Shown: piece by piece, positions 23,641 to 35,236 of the stretch
Layout: every line of letters begins with the position of its first letter
How positions within the stretch are numbered: position 1 is the stretch's first letter
DNA from: Geosiphon pyriformis
Lineage: Eukaryota > Glomeromycota > Glomeromycetes > Archaeosporales > Geosiphonaceae
NCBI GenBank assembly: GCA_016748015.1
Contig: JAAOMT010000074.1
Location: forward strand, 182,533 to 246,532
Length of the DNA: 64,000 nucleotides
Direction: 5' to 3'
Position numbers and translations under genes: made by a program
The notes under the pieces: generated by a model
The model's input: only the letters and a program-made list of their open reading frames with translations
The model's database searches: none
Told to the model about the DNA's origin: nothing

Positions 23641-24407
23641 GAGTACAGAGAATACTAGTCTGACCAGATGAGATTTCATGAGATCTAGAACCAATCGTTA
23701 TTATCAACAACAACACGTTAAATTGATCAATCAAAAGAATATATAAAGACATGATAGACATGACAGGAAATATCAGAAAAATGGAAATTACAGACAACAT
23801 TCACACACTATCACAACAACTCTTTCAATTAATCCAACACCAGGAAATGGAGATTACAATCAATCAACAAACCATTTGATATCAAGATATTAGAAAGACA
23901 TTACAACTCAGAACACCGAAGAAAACTGAAAATACAGTAGACAAAATTATAGCAAAAGTAAAATTAGCAATAAAAGAATCGACAAAAGAGTTACTATATC
24001 AAGAGTTGACTAAAGAAACTTGGAATTAGTGGATACAACAATTTCTACAAAACTATTGTTATTTTTACTTGGGACAACACGTAAATATCCAGAATCTATA
24101 TATGGATAAAACAAAGTGATTATTTGACAAAAGAATACTACAACAATTAGAACATTTTGTGAGAAAGAACAACTTATCCACACAAGCCCAAGTCATATAC
24201 CGAATACACACAGTATTTCAGGATAAACCAGAAATATTGCTCAATAAAGCAATGGAGGTTACCAATAATCAATTGGGAAAAATCACCAATGCTCAATTTG
24301 AAAAATTACAGACCCAAATAACACAAGTAATTCTCGAAAACAAAATCCAGGAAATACTTCAAGAGGAGGAATTATATGAATTGGATTTCGACGGAGCTCA
24401 ATATTAA
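23641..24407 (+). pseudogene. Conserved region of unknown function after Gypsy A integrase
   Basis: About 250 codons after the GPY/F domain, same order as in Gypsy B and C, ending DFDGAQY and a TAA at about 24405. It is polar and mostly helical in pattern (EITDNIHTLSQQLFQLIQHQ; NYCYFYLGQHVNIQNLYMDK; HFVRKNNLSTQAQVIYRIHT). No transmembrane segment or signal peptide is visible, so it does not look like an envelope protein. In Gypsy C the corresponding stretch has a 156-codon open frame. Stops in A fit C-to-T or G-to-A. The function is not known to me. Confidence 0.7.
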
Positions 24408-24417
24408 AAGAAAGAAA
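24406..24417 (+). other. Polypurine tract of Gypsy A
   Basis: AAAAGAAAGAAA lies just before the 3' LTR and is the likely primer for plus-strand DNA synthesis. Gypsy C has AAAAGGAGGAAA in the same position and Gypsy B the reverse complement of AAAAGAAGGAAA. Confidence 0.8.
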
Positions 24418-24420
24418 TAA

Positions 24421-25264
24421 TGTTACTCATAGAAATATAGGAAATATATTAGCATAATTATTAGCCAATCAGAAGTAAGCATAGTAAATGTGGAATTCCA
24501 GGATTCCTTTCAGGAATTGCAGGATTCCAGGAATTTTAGGATTCCCCGACAAGGAATTGCAAAATTCCAGAATTCCAGAATTCCTCTCAAAGGAATTGCA
24601 GGATTCCAAGAATTCCAGGATTCTTGTTGTGAAGAATCGAGGAATTGAGGAATCCCAATTATGTATATATAATGGTAGTATTAGAAACAGAAAAGACAGA
24701 ATCTATACCATAGAATTTTTAGCCAAGAAATAAAAATCATCAAATAAAATAATTATTCCATATTCCAATTCACTCTCCACTATTAACACTTCATGTTGAT
24801 AGTAATCGATACTTAACTACACTGGAACAATAGCTCTTGATCACGGCTATTGATGGAATACTAATCTGCCACACCGCCTGGAATTATTTCTTTTCTTTCT
24901 TTATTTTATTTTCTTTTGTTGTTTACTAATTGAATAAAAGAATTAAGCGCTGAGTTATTAACGTTAAGGATAGCCTGGTAAAAGACCCAGAAATAAGGGT
25001 AGAATTTTATATATTATCAGATAGCTTACCAGAAGGGCACAACTGCCAGACTAAATCTGGCCACCACGCTGAGAAAGAAATTGGGACAACTCTTGGAAAG
25101 ATACATTTGCTATCAACACTATTGAATTTCTGTCCATTATACAAAAAACTCCATTAAAACTTTCAGATACCACACCTTCAGAACATCATCAACAGAAGTA
25201 GCTTTTGAGCACCAAGTTACGGGTTTGTTATTTAATCCAACAGCAGAAATAATCACCTGTAACA
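24421..25264 (+). repeat. Gypsy A 3' LTR
   Basis: 844 bp from TGTTACTCATAG to ACCTGTAACA. It aligns over its whole length with the 5' LTR apart from scattered transitions and a shorter pyrimidine tract. The divergence between the two could date the insertion. Confidence 0.95.
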
Positions 25265-28201
25265 ATGCCAACTGAGAGCCTGAAGATCATGAGACCTGTG
25301 AGAAAACAAACAACCCAAAATACCAACTGAATTTGCAAAAGCCAAAACAGCAGCTGATTTACTCTTAGCTTGGATCTGTTCAAAAGTTTTAAAATTGTAC
25401 AAAGAAGAATGATAAACTGCGTCATTAGGAAAGTTGAGTGGCAGCCCAGACTTAGACTTTAAGCACCTGCGAACCATAGAGTCCCACTTATTACACACAC
25501 CAATAGAAACAAAGCTGAACTGAGTTCTGTAGTTGATAATAGGCAGAAAAACTGCAGAAACCAAATATGCAAATTGTTTGTCTGAGATCGCTTTCCTCAG
25601 AACAAGATTAACAAAGAACTGAATGTTCAAGTGAGCTTTAGCCAGACTAGGCATCAAAAGACCTTCAGAAAACAAAAAAATACCCAGATATTGATAAGGT
25701 TCACCCTTTTTGGCAATAGAAATAGGTGAGCCATTAATAGTCAAAGAAGGATTCACAATCCGGCTGTTGATAGGAATGGCTACAGTTTTGTCATTATTAA
25801 TTAAAATGTCATTAATCCTAAAAAATTTACCAGCAACATTGAGGATGTGCTGCATAGCAGCCCGGCTACCACCAACCCAAATAGTATTATTAACAAAAAC
25901 ACTAGCAGCAAAAAATGATGTCAGCTTGGCCTGAGGCTCCACCTGGCCAGTTCTGGAAATAAAATGAGAGTTCAACCTATAATCACACACATTTTCCTGT
26001 CATTTGACTTCACACAAGAGCAAATCATAAAATATGTGCAAAAGAAGTGGTGAAAAAACCTCCCCTTGGTCCAGACCATCGTAAACATGGTAACCATTAG
26101 TTAAGCTGAAATCTGTCATCACTCTGTTGGTGCGACCATTGTAAATGTTGCCAAAAAATCTAATAAACTTGTCACACATCTTGATCCTAACCAAACTTCT
26201 TCTGAGATGCACCCAGCCAACAAAATCATACACTTTTTGCATATCCTGCAAAACCAGCCACAGTTCTTGGCCTTTTTCCAATGTATCTTCCACCACAAAA
26301 CCAATGGCAAAAATGGGCAATTACATTGTCACACCCTTTAACACAGAGAAATTGTCCCCATACAGAACATCAAACCTGCTGCAGGCCGAAAAAATTCTGT
26401 CTAAGAGAATCTTGGAAAGAATCTTGTGGGCCGTTTCAATTAACGCAATAGGACGGGTATTCATGAAAATGCCCTTCCATTCATATGGTTTAGGAATCAT
26501 TAACACCCAAGCTTCCTTCCAAGGTCCAGGAACAGATTCATGTACCAAACAAAAATTCAGCAATAACAAAAGCATATCCAAAACCTTTCTATCACAGTGT
26601 TTTCACAATTCATTGGAGATACCAGAAAGACCAGCCACCTTACCATCGGGCAAATTAGAGACAACTGTAAGCAACTCATCAAAACCAATCGAACACATTA
26701 CTTCAGAGAAGGCATCATCAAAGACATAGTCCAAAGGCTGAAATTGGCACACTCAGGTATCAGAAATATTCGGTATCACTGCATGCTTCCTAGTCCAACT
26801 TTCCATGATCTCATCGACCTTAGATTTAACCAAATCTGGCTCTAGAACCAACTTTTCACCTACGACTAAGTGATCCAGTACCACCTTACAGAAAGGACAC
26901 TCCAGAACACTTTTGATGGTGCGTCTCTTGTCCACTTCAAAACTCTTTATCCTCCTCTCAATAGCCTGCCTAATACAAGATTCCTCAGCATACTTAGACT
27001 CCATCATCTTCGAAGAGTGGTAAACTTTCCTTGCCTTAGCCAGTTTGGAGTGAATAGCATCAAAACCAGAACCCAAAAGAAATAGAAACTTTACTGGTGA
27101 GACGCCAACTGAGTCAAGTCTGTCCTATGTATCCAACAAAGAAGCAAAATTCCCACCAAAAACCAGACAAGAGGCCTTAACCAGCTTAGACACAAGCAGT
27201 TTCAGTCTATAAAACTTAGAAAAAACCTTATTGAAAACACTACTATAACCCTTGAACTATTTTTTCTTGAATGTCCCACCAGCTGAGAGAATCAATATTT
27301 TGCGAACAATGTTTCACATTGCATCCTTATCCGAAAACTTTGTAGCCGCAACAAATGCATCTGAAAGCATAGAAGCATTAGCAGTTGTAGCATTCTTAAA
27401 CTCCAATCACTTCTCTCCACTGGCATTTTTAATATTGAACTTCCAACAATCTTTATTGGCCTGTTTGTGTAGTAACAGCAGCTACACATTCAACAAACCA
27501 CCTAGATCCACAGAAACAGAAACAGCCTTATGATCAGTATCAAAAAAATCCTCAACACCCACCACACTACGATCCACGATTGCGTTAATTAAACTAGAGA
27601 AAACCAACATATAATCAATCGTCTTGACAACACCACGAGAATTGCATCATGTCAGTGATTTCACAAAAGCACTTCCACTTAGAGAGTTGACCAGACCCAA
27701 ATCAAAACACTTCCTAAAACTGGCACATTTATGAGACCCATCTTCATTGAAATTACCACCAAAAATGACAAAAGGAGTCTTATTCACAGTTTTGGCAACA
27801 AGAAAATTGATGTCACTAGCCTAAGAAAACCAAACCACTGAAAATGCACCAGCATACAGCCCCAGAATAGACATAGAAAGTTTATTCCCAAAGAGCAGCC
27901 TTATTGACAACAGCCGACCAGGTACCTCTAAAATCTTGCACACATGCTTTGCCAAAGAAGAGTCTATAATTATTGCAACACCAGATCCCATGTGACCAGA
28001 ATCCAGACCAGAAGTAAAAACACAAACACTATTGAACTTATTGGCAATCCACGGATGAACCATGCCCCTTAACTTTGTCTCAGTAACAATAGAGACCAAA
28101 TTGTTTATATCCTTATGCCATCGTACAATGTCTGTCTGCTTTGCACAATTGTTCATACCTCTGACATTACACGTGGCAATTTACCAAATTAAGTGAGTCA
28201 T
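25265..28201 (-). pseudogene. LINE 1 ORF2, N-terminal half: endonuclease and RT
   Basis: ORF2 starts at the ATG at 28201-28199, overlapping the ORF1 stop as ATGA. The AP-endonuclease region (about 28160-27450) shows ATCNVRGMNN, TETKLRG and LGLYAGAFSVVWFS, in broken frames. RT segments run from about 27080 to 25265: WKEAWVLMIPKPYEWKG, YDFVGWVHLRRSLV, and FVNNTIWVG where LINE 2 has FVDDTIWIG, so both catalytic Asp are now Asn through G-to-A. The thumb-like segment NLVLRKAISDKQFAYLVSAV is conserved. Gypsy A interrupts the gene at 25265. It is inactive. Confidence 0.85.
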
Positions 28202-30202
28202 TGAGAAGACAGGGGAACTGACAAACCCAAACCAGAGCACAGAATATTTAACTTATCCAAAACTGAACCAACTGAGGCCTCCAAAGCAATCAATTTTGTT
28301 TACAAACCACCCACTTTGGCAGTGAGGACTTTGGAACTACTAGAGCTAAGCTTAACAACAGCATTATGAATGACGGATGGAGGAGTACCAGACAAGACCA
28401 AAGCAGTATCCACAATCATATCAGAATCCACATCAGAAGTCAAAGCTTCAGAAACAGCAGAAAGAGAGCTCAGAGATGGGGTCACCACAGGAACCAAACC
28501 AATAGATTCCAGATGAACCAAAATGCCAGAAATGTGGTCAGTCAAAAGCTCCAAAGAGCATTCCAAAATTGCCAGCTGGTTACTCAAATGAAAAACGGTA
28601 GGAGAGTTAGTTGTCATTGAAGAAAAAACCAAACCAGAATGCAAATCAGCACCAACCAAACCAAAGGAAACCACACGAAAAGAAAAGCCACCAACAACTT
28701 GGGTCCATGTTTTACCACTAAATGAGACTGGATGAGCAATAAGAGCTGACTTTTTTTTATATATCTCAGCCAGACAAATCTGATCTTGATCAGAAACCAT
28801 CCTCTTCTCACAAATACCAGAATTCTTACCCAAGGGACAATTGACCATAACATGACTGAATTGTTTACAACAAGTGCAACTGGGCAAAGAAAGACTAGTC
28901 CAATGCAAACTTACACTCTTAAAAACTGGAATAGTACCAATAGCAGTCAACTTGGATGTCTCATCACCAAAACAAATTACAGCACATCTATCACGAACAT
29001 ATGAATTAGGATTACAGCCAATAAAACAAGTCCTCCCACCATATGAATCCAACAAACTAGAAAGATTATGGGCAGTGGTGCCAATTGGAAGCATATAAAG
29101 CAAAGTATGATGCCGATTCTTTAATACTTACGTTTGTTTATTACTGACTGCCAAAGCCACATGCACTGAATTTTTTCCCATAAAGACTGACCATTTGGAT
29201 ACAACCAGACTAGCTACTTCAGATAACTCAAATTCAACCAAAGCCTTTTGCCAAAGACCAATCAGCTGCATTTTGATTGAAACAATTCTGCCAAATTTAG
29301 AAAATGCCAAATCAACAGCCGATTTGGGAAGATCCACTGGAATTTCCTTGACAATTACTTTCTGATCTGAATGGCTGTTTATTTTTCTTAGATCATCATT
29401 CACTAAAATCTTCTCACCAATTGCCATTTCTCTTGCCTTAATCAAACTTTTTTCAGATGTAAATAATGATCTTATTATTCCTGGAAATTTTGAGAGAGTC
29501 AAAGCTCCCCCAAATTTGATAAAAAATTTTTTTAACTGCCATCAACTTATCAACATTTATCTTCCCAGGCACTGCCGAAATCTCAATATCTAATGCGAAA
29601 GATTTTACTGGCTCGAAATTCCTTTTTTCCAGGGCATGTGATCTAATATGCAGCACCTAATTGGCACCATCAAATTTAGGAGAAGGAAGCTCCAGTGCAT
29701 CGTCATCGTCACTCATACAGTCAAACAAAAGTCGCTTTGGTGGGTTGCCCAGCATGTACGTTTAAGTACGAGTCTTCCTCGGCGTATTTTCATCCATGCC
29801 ATCGTTCCCACTTGATTCCGCATAGCTGGTTTCTTTGGCCACCATGTTCGCCATATTTTCGACATCTGAGAAACCACTGACACTATTAGCAATACTATCA
29901 ACCTCACTGCCCCAGGATTCCACAGGCTTGGCACCAACACCACTAATATCCTCCAAGCTAAGTGATCCAGCAGACAAGTTGACCATATTACCAGTAGCAG
30001 GCTTCTTTGGTTTCTTGTAGGATGTACTCTGAGAGTAAACTGTATTCATGCACTTCTTTTTCACACTCTGACGGGTCCCCAAACCAGCCAAAACCAAGCC
30101 AGAATTACCAGCAGAAGAGCCTACTGGTTTCATTGTGACAAATAAAAATATAGTAGAAGAAATGACTTGATGAATGAAGGGTAAAGAAATAAAGTAAAGC
30201 AA
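28198..30202 (-). pseudogene. LINE 1 ORF1 (RRM-like and CCHC knuckle)
   Basis: It starts MKPVGSSAGNSG at 30202. An RRM-like segment at about 29380-29130 reads VIVKEIPVDLPKSAVDLAFSKFGRIVSIKMQ. A zinc knuckle CTCCKQFSHVMVNC (C-x2-C-x4-H-x4-C) lies at about 28880-28835. The C-terminus is coiled-coil-like and ends SSQ at the TGA at 28200-28198. One in-frame TAA near 28302 and frame breaks around 29100-29700 disable it. ORF1 proteins of two-ORF LINEs bind element RNA and act as chaperones; that role is inferred. Confidence 0.82.
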
Positions 30203-30545
30203 TTTTTCCTAAAAATTTTCTCACTCTCGCAGCGGCCAGAGGATTGACGAGAGAAAAAGTTTTTATAATTATTTATTAATGCTATTTCAAATGTATTAAT
30301 TACAATTATAAATAATTTATCATAATTTAAATAAATTAAAATTGAGTTTTTAATAAACTTTTGTTTTAAATTATTAAATATTTTTTGTTTTATTTATAGA
30401 TAATAATTTTTGTTTATATTTGATAAAATAATTAAATTTTTTAAATAAATTGATAATATTATTTAGTCAGTTTTAAAAAAATTTTAATTTTTAAATATTA
30501 AAAAGTTTTTAGTCTTAATTATTTTTTTTTTTTTTTTTTTTTTTT

Positions 30546-31153
30546 NNNNNNNNNNNNNNNNNNNNNNNNNNNNNNNNNNNNNNNNNNNNNNNNNNNNNNN
30601 NNNNNNNNNNNNNNNNNNNNNNNNNNNNNNNNNNNNNNNNNNNNNNNNNNNNNNNNNNNNNNNNNNNNNNNNNNNNNNNNNNNNNNNNNNNNNNNNNNNN
30701 NNNNNNNNNNNNNNNNNNNNNNNNNNNNNNNNNNNNNNNNNNNNNNNNNNNNNNNNNNNNNNNNNNNNNNNNNNNNNNNNNNNNNNNNNNNNNNNNNNNN
30801 NNNNNNNNNNNNNNNNNNNNNNNNNNNNNNNNNNNNNNNNNNNNNNNNNNNNNNNNNNNNNNNNNNNNNNNNNNNNNNNNNNNNNNNNNNNNNNNNNNNN
30901 NNNNNNNNNNNNNNNNNNNNNNNNNNNNNNNNNNNNNNNNNNNNNNNNNNNNNNNNNNNNNNNNNNNNNNNNNNNNNNNNNNNNNNNNNNNNNNNNNNNN
31001 NNNNNNNNNNNNNNNNNNNNNNNNNNNNNNNNNNNNNNNNNNNNNNNNNNNNNNNNNNNNNNNNNNNNNNNNNNNNNNNNNNNNNNNNNNNNNNNNNNNN
31101 NNNNNNNNNNNNNNNNNNNNNNNNNNNNNNNNNNNNNNNNNNNNNNNNNNNNN
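30546..31153. other. Assembly gap (608 N)
   Basis: A run of N. It is bounded on the left by poly(T) that reads as the LINE 2 poly(A) tail. On the right is LINE 2 sequence matching LINE 1 at about 13203. The hidden sequence should therefore be the last part of LINE 2 ORF2 and its 3' UTR (about 720-750 bp in LINE 1). Confidence 0.95.
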
Positions 31154-34100
31154 GAGAGCTTTCATAAAGTAAGTACGACAGCCCGTCATGTGCATACTGG
31201 TAAAACTGGATGCCAAGTGAGAATCGGGGTGCCACACCATAGAAGACTTAGACCAATTGATATCAGCACATAAACTATTATCTACAACACGAGAACCAAC
31301 TCCAATCTCCCAATGAGCTCAATAAACTGACTGGAAAACATCACGAACAAAGTGTCTAGAGTTACCAGAAACTGCTGTACCACCAGCACATAGAAAATGT
31401 TCACTGACTAAATGAGGTAGACACCAAGCAGAGAGAGCAGCACCTTTGGCAAGCGTATCAGCATGCTCGTTGCCTGAGATACCTGAATAATCTTTCACTT
31501 TAACCCAATTCACATCCAAATTCTTTTGATGAATGACGGTGGCAATGTGATGACGCTTGATCCAACAGTGGTTCCTGAAATCTGGACAAACCAGTGAAGA
31601 CTTTGACCTACATGCATCCAAAGCAGTCTGGCTATCCGAGAACAAGTCAATCGAACAAGAAAAAGAAACACACTTAAGGGCCAAAGCTATGGCTTGCAGT
31701 TCTGTTAGAGTAGAAAAAACCAAACCAGACACCCCAACACCCAAACCCAAGTTAATATCCTCAAAAAAAATGGCAGCACCTGCTCTCATGCCAACAGTGC
31801 CCAGACCAGAAAGAGATCCATCCGTATACACAGAAAGGTGGGCAGCATCAATGGTTGGCAAAGTGTCACGAATTACACCAAAATCATGAGAAAGACAAAT
31901 ATCAGACACAGCATGACCATCCACCAAAGAAAAACTTGAGAAAAAAGGCACAATGCTACCAAGAAAGTGAATGGAAAGATTGAACCAGAAAGGAACTGGG
32001 CCACAAGGGTCCAGTCTCTTCCAATGCTTGAAGGTCCCCCAACTGAAAACATTACCATTATGGTCATGAAGCTGTTCCACGAAAGCAATTCCATAATGCC
32101 TGAGCGAAGAGATGCACTTGAAAAAACAGAATTCACCAAAAACCAAAGACATAGAAGTACCACACCGATGACGAAAAGCACAAGCTAGAGAGCCTCCCAA
32201 AGACAAATCACACCCAGAAAAAATGTGAACCACACCCGCCAAAAAATTATCTGAGGAACTAATACCAACATGAGCCGGAAACAGCAAGGGATGATGAGAA
32301 CGCCAGCTGAGAACCTGGAGGTCATGAGACCTATGAGAAAACAAGCGACCCAAGACACCAGTAGAATTTGCAAAAGCAACAACAGAGGCCGATTTACTCT
32401 CAGCCTGGATCTGTTCGAAAGTTTTTAAATTGTACAAAGAGGGGTGATGAAGTGCATCACTGGGGAAATCACATGGCAATCCAGACTTAGACTTTAAGAT
32501 CTTGCGTACCAAAGCATCCCATTTATTACAAACACCAACAGAAATGAAACTGAACTGAGTTCTGTAGCTGATAATAGGAAAAAGAACTGCAGACACCAAA
32601 TATGCACACTGTTTGTCCGAAATCGCTTTTCTCAAAACAAGATTCACAAAAAACCGTACATCAGCCTAAGCTTTAGCCAAGCTAGGCTTCGAAAGACCCT
32701 CAGAAGACAAAAAAATACCCAAATAGCGATGAGATTCCCCTCTCTTGGCAATGGAAATAGGCACACCACTGATAGTTAAATGAGGATCCAGCACCCGGCA
32801 ATTAATGGGGATGGCCACCGTTTTGTCATTGTTTACAGAAATATTGTTAAACCTAAAAAACTCACTAGCAACATCAAGGATGCGTTGTGTAGCAGCCTGG
32901 CTGCTACCAATCCAAATAGTATCATCAACAAAAGCACCAGCTGCAAGAAACGAAGACAGCTCAGCTTGAGAATCCACCTGGCCGGTTCTTGATATGAAAT
33001 GAGAATTCAATCTATAGCCATACACACTATCCTGTCTTTTGACTTCGCACAAAAGTGAATCATAAAAAATATGCCAGAGAAGAGACAAGAAGACTTCTCC
33101 CTGATTCAGCCCATTGTGGACACAATACCCATCAGTCAAGCCAAAGTCAGTCATTACTCTGTTGATGTGACTATTGTGAATACTGCCAAAAAATCTAATA
33201 AACCTGTTACACATTTTGATCCTGACTAGACTCCTCTTAAGATGTTCTCAACCAACCGAGTCATAAGCCTTGCAGATGTCCTGTAAAACCAGCCAAAGTT
33301 CATGGTTCTTTTCCAAGACATCCTCAACCACAGAACTGATAGCAAAAATGGGAGATTGTGTCATCGTACCCTTCAAAACCAAAAAATTGTCCCCACGAAG
33401 AACATCAAAAGTGCTGCAAGCCAGAGAGATCCTATCCGAAAAGATCTTGGAGAGAATCTTGTGGGCCATTTCAATTAAAGCTATAGAATGGGTGTTTGTG
33501 AGAGCACCTTCCCATTCATATGGTTTAGGAATCATCGAAACCCAAGCTTCTCTCCAAGGCCCAGGGACTGACTCGCCAACCAAACAGAAATTCAAGAGCA
33601 CCAAAAACATATCCAAAACAGATTTGTCACAATGTTTCCATAATTCATTGGAGATACCAGAAAAACCAGCCGCTTTTCCATCAGGAAGATCCTTAACAAC
33701 AGCTGACAACTCATCAAAACTAATCGAACACATGACGTCAGAGAAAGCACCATCGAACATGTAATCCAGAGGCCGATATTGACAAGCCCAATCCTCAGAC
33801 AAGTCAGACACCACTTCATGTTTTCTGGTCCATCCTTCCATAATTTTGTCCACCTTAGACTTAACCAAAACAGGCTCTAAAATCAACTCATCATCTACAA
33901 CCAAATGATCCAGGACCATCTTGCGAAAAGGACACTCCAAAACACTCCTAATGGTGTGACTCTTGTTCAGCTCAAAACTCTCCATCCTTTTATCAATAGT
34001 CTGCTTGATCGAGGATTCCTCAGCGTGCTTGGATTCCACTAATTTAAAAGAGCGGTATGATTTTCTTGCTTTGGCCAGCGCAGAACGAATAAGATCAAAA

Positions 34101-35236
34101 TTAGAACCTAAAAGAAACAGAGACTTAACCACTAATGCACCAGAAGAGTTGAGTTTGTGCCACACCTCCAACAAAGAAGCAAAACTATCACTAGAAGCCA
34201 AACACGAAGCCTTGACTAACTTAGAAACCAGCAGCTCCAGCTTGTGAAACCTAAAAGAAGTCTTGGTAAACACGTCATCAAAACCTTTGAACCATTTTTT
34301 CTTAAATGTACCACCCACTGAAAGAACCATAATCTTGCGAACAATGTCCCACATAGCATCCACATCTGAAAATCTTACTGCCACACCAAAAGCATCCGAG
34401 AACATAGAGGCATTAGCAGCTAAGGCATTCCTAAACTCCAACCACTTAGCTTCACTGGCACTATTAACGTCAAACTTCCAACGGTTTTTATTCACTTGCT
34501 TGTGAAGAGAAATCAAACGCGTATCCAAGAGCCCGTCCAAACCCAAATCCACTGAAACAGCTTGATGGTCCATGTCAAAATGCTCACTGACATTCAAAAC
34601 TTCATGATGCACTATTGCATTAACAAGACTCAAGGAGACAAACACGTAATCAATTGTTTTCTTAACACCTCTAGAATTTTCCCAAGTGGGCATTTTTGCA
34701 GCCAAGCTATCAACTAAAGAATTGACTAGACCCAAATCAAAGCATCTTTTGAAACTTGCACTTTTATGAGAGCTGTTTTCATTAAAATCGCCACCGAGAA
34801 TGATGAAAAAAGATTCGTTGACAGCCTTCACAATGAGAGAATTAATTTTACCAGCCTGAGAGAACCAAACCACCGAAGAAGCACCAGCATAAAGCCCCAA
34901 AATTGACACAGACAGTTTGCCTTTGAAAAGTAATTTAATGGAAAGGAGCCAACTAAGCACCTCAGAAACTTTGCACACATGACGAGCCAAAAAAATGTCC
35001 ATGATAACAGCAATACTCGCACCCAAGTGACCAGAGTCCAAACCAGAAGAAAACATTCGGACACCATCAAACTTGTCTGCAATCCATGGACAAATCCTAC
35101 TTTTTAATTTCGTTTCAGTAACGATAGAGACCAAATTGTTCATTTCCTTATGCCACCTAATAATGTCCTCTTGCTTAGCAGAATTGTTTATGCTCCTGAT
35201 GTTGCACATAGTAACTTTCCAAACTAAACTGCTCAT
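31154..35236 (-). pseudogene. LINE 2 ORF2: endonuclease, RT, RNase H
   Basis: One frame runs from the ATG at 35236 to the gap with only two stops, at about 33247 (TGG-to-TGA after AYDSVG) and about 32667 (TAG). AP-endonuclease (residues about 1-240): CNIRSINN, VTETKLKS, GGDFNENS, TIDYVFVS, DHQAVSVDL. RT (about 470-850): IPKPYEWEG, LQDICKAYDSVG, and FVDDTIWIG with both catalytic Asp. RNase H: YTDGSLSG, TELQAI, FSDSQTALD, GNEHADTLAKG, so all four acidic positions are present. The C-terminal CCHC finger should lie in the gap. The enzyme set supports target-primed reverse transcription. This is the reference copy for the family here. Confidence 0.93.
35233..35236 (-). promoter_or_regulatory. ATGA stop-start overlap of LINE 2 ORF1 and ORF2
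   Basis: The ORF2 start ATG (35236-35234) overlaps the ORF1 stop TGA (35235-35233). The same ATGA occurs at 28201-28198 in LINE 1 and 62261-62258 in LINE 3, in the context TCNCAATGA. This geometry suggests ORF2 is translated by termination-reinitiation after ORF1. Confidence 0.8.

Larger units (their letters stand above)
14351..25264 (+). mobile_element. Gypsy A: Ty3/Gypsy retrotransposon with dUTPase, nested in LINE 1
   Basis: LTRs at both ends begin TGTTAC and end TAACA. A 4-bp target duplication ATGC lies at 14347-14350 and 25265-25268, and LINE 1 ORF2 continues cleanly on both sides. Internal order: PBS, Gag (N-terminal domain, capsid, CCHC knuckle), retropepsin, zinc-ribbon and dUTPase, RT, RNase H, integrase, C-terminal region and polypurine tract. 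RT before integrase is the Ty3/Gypsy order. A 1,001-bp solo LTR of another family sits in the RT. A roughly 250-bp in-frame deletion relative to Gypsy C joins sequence at about 19934. Many in-frame stops, nearly all explained by C-to-T or G-to-A, make it non-autonomous. It is the only copy of the three that keeps the integrase catalytic acids. Confidence 0.95.
12459..30275 (-). mobile_element. LINE 1: full-length non-LTR retrotransposon split by Gypsy A
   Basis: The 12-bp target-site duplication TTAATGCTATTT occurs at 12447-12458 and 30276-30287. Without the 10,918 bp added by Gypsy A and its duplicated ATGC, the LINE is about 6.9 kb. Its 3' end, on the left, carries a poly(A) tail seen as poly(T) from 12459. 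Order on the minus strand: 5' leader (about 30275-30203), ORF1 (30202-28198), ORF2 (28201-12589) and 3' UTR. Gypsy A interrupts ORF2 between RT and RNase H at 14350/25265. Both ORFs contain stops and frameshifts, so it is dead. The family resembles fungal LINEs with two ORFs, an AP-type endonuclease and RNase H (Tad/I-like); the clade is not settled here. Confidence 0.9.

Noticed and set aside
23641-24407. Envelope-like gene after integrase
   Set aside because: No signal peptide, membrane segment or glycosylation-rich ectodomain pattern is visible.
30515-31240. Long open frames across the N run
   Set aside because: They exist only because N codons are not read as stops.
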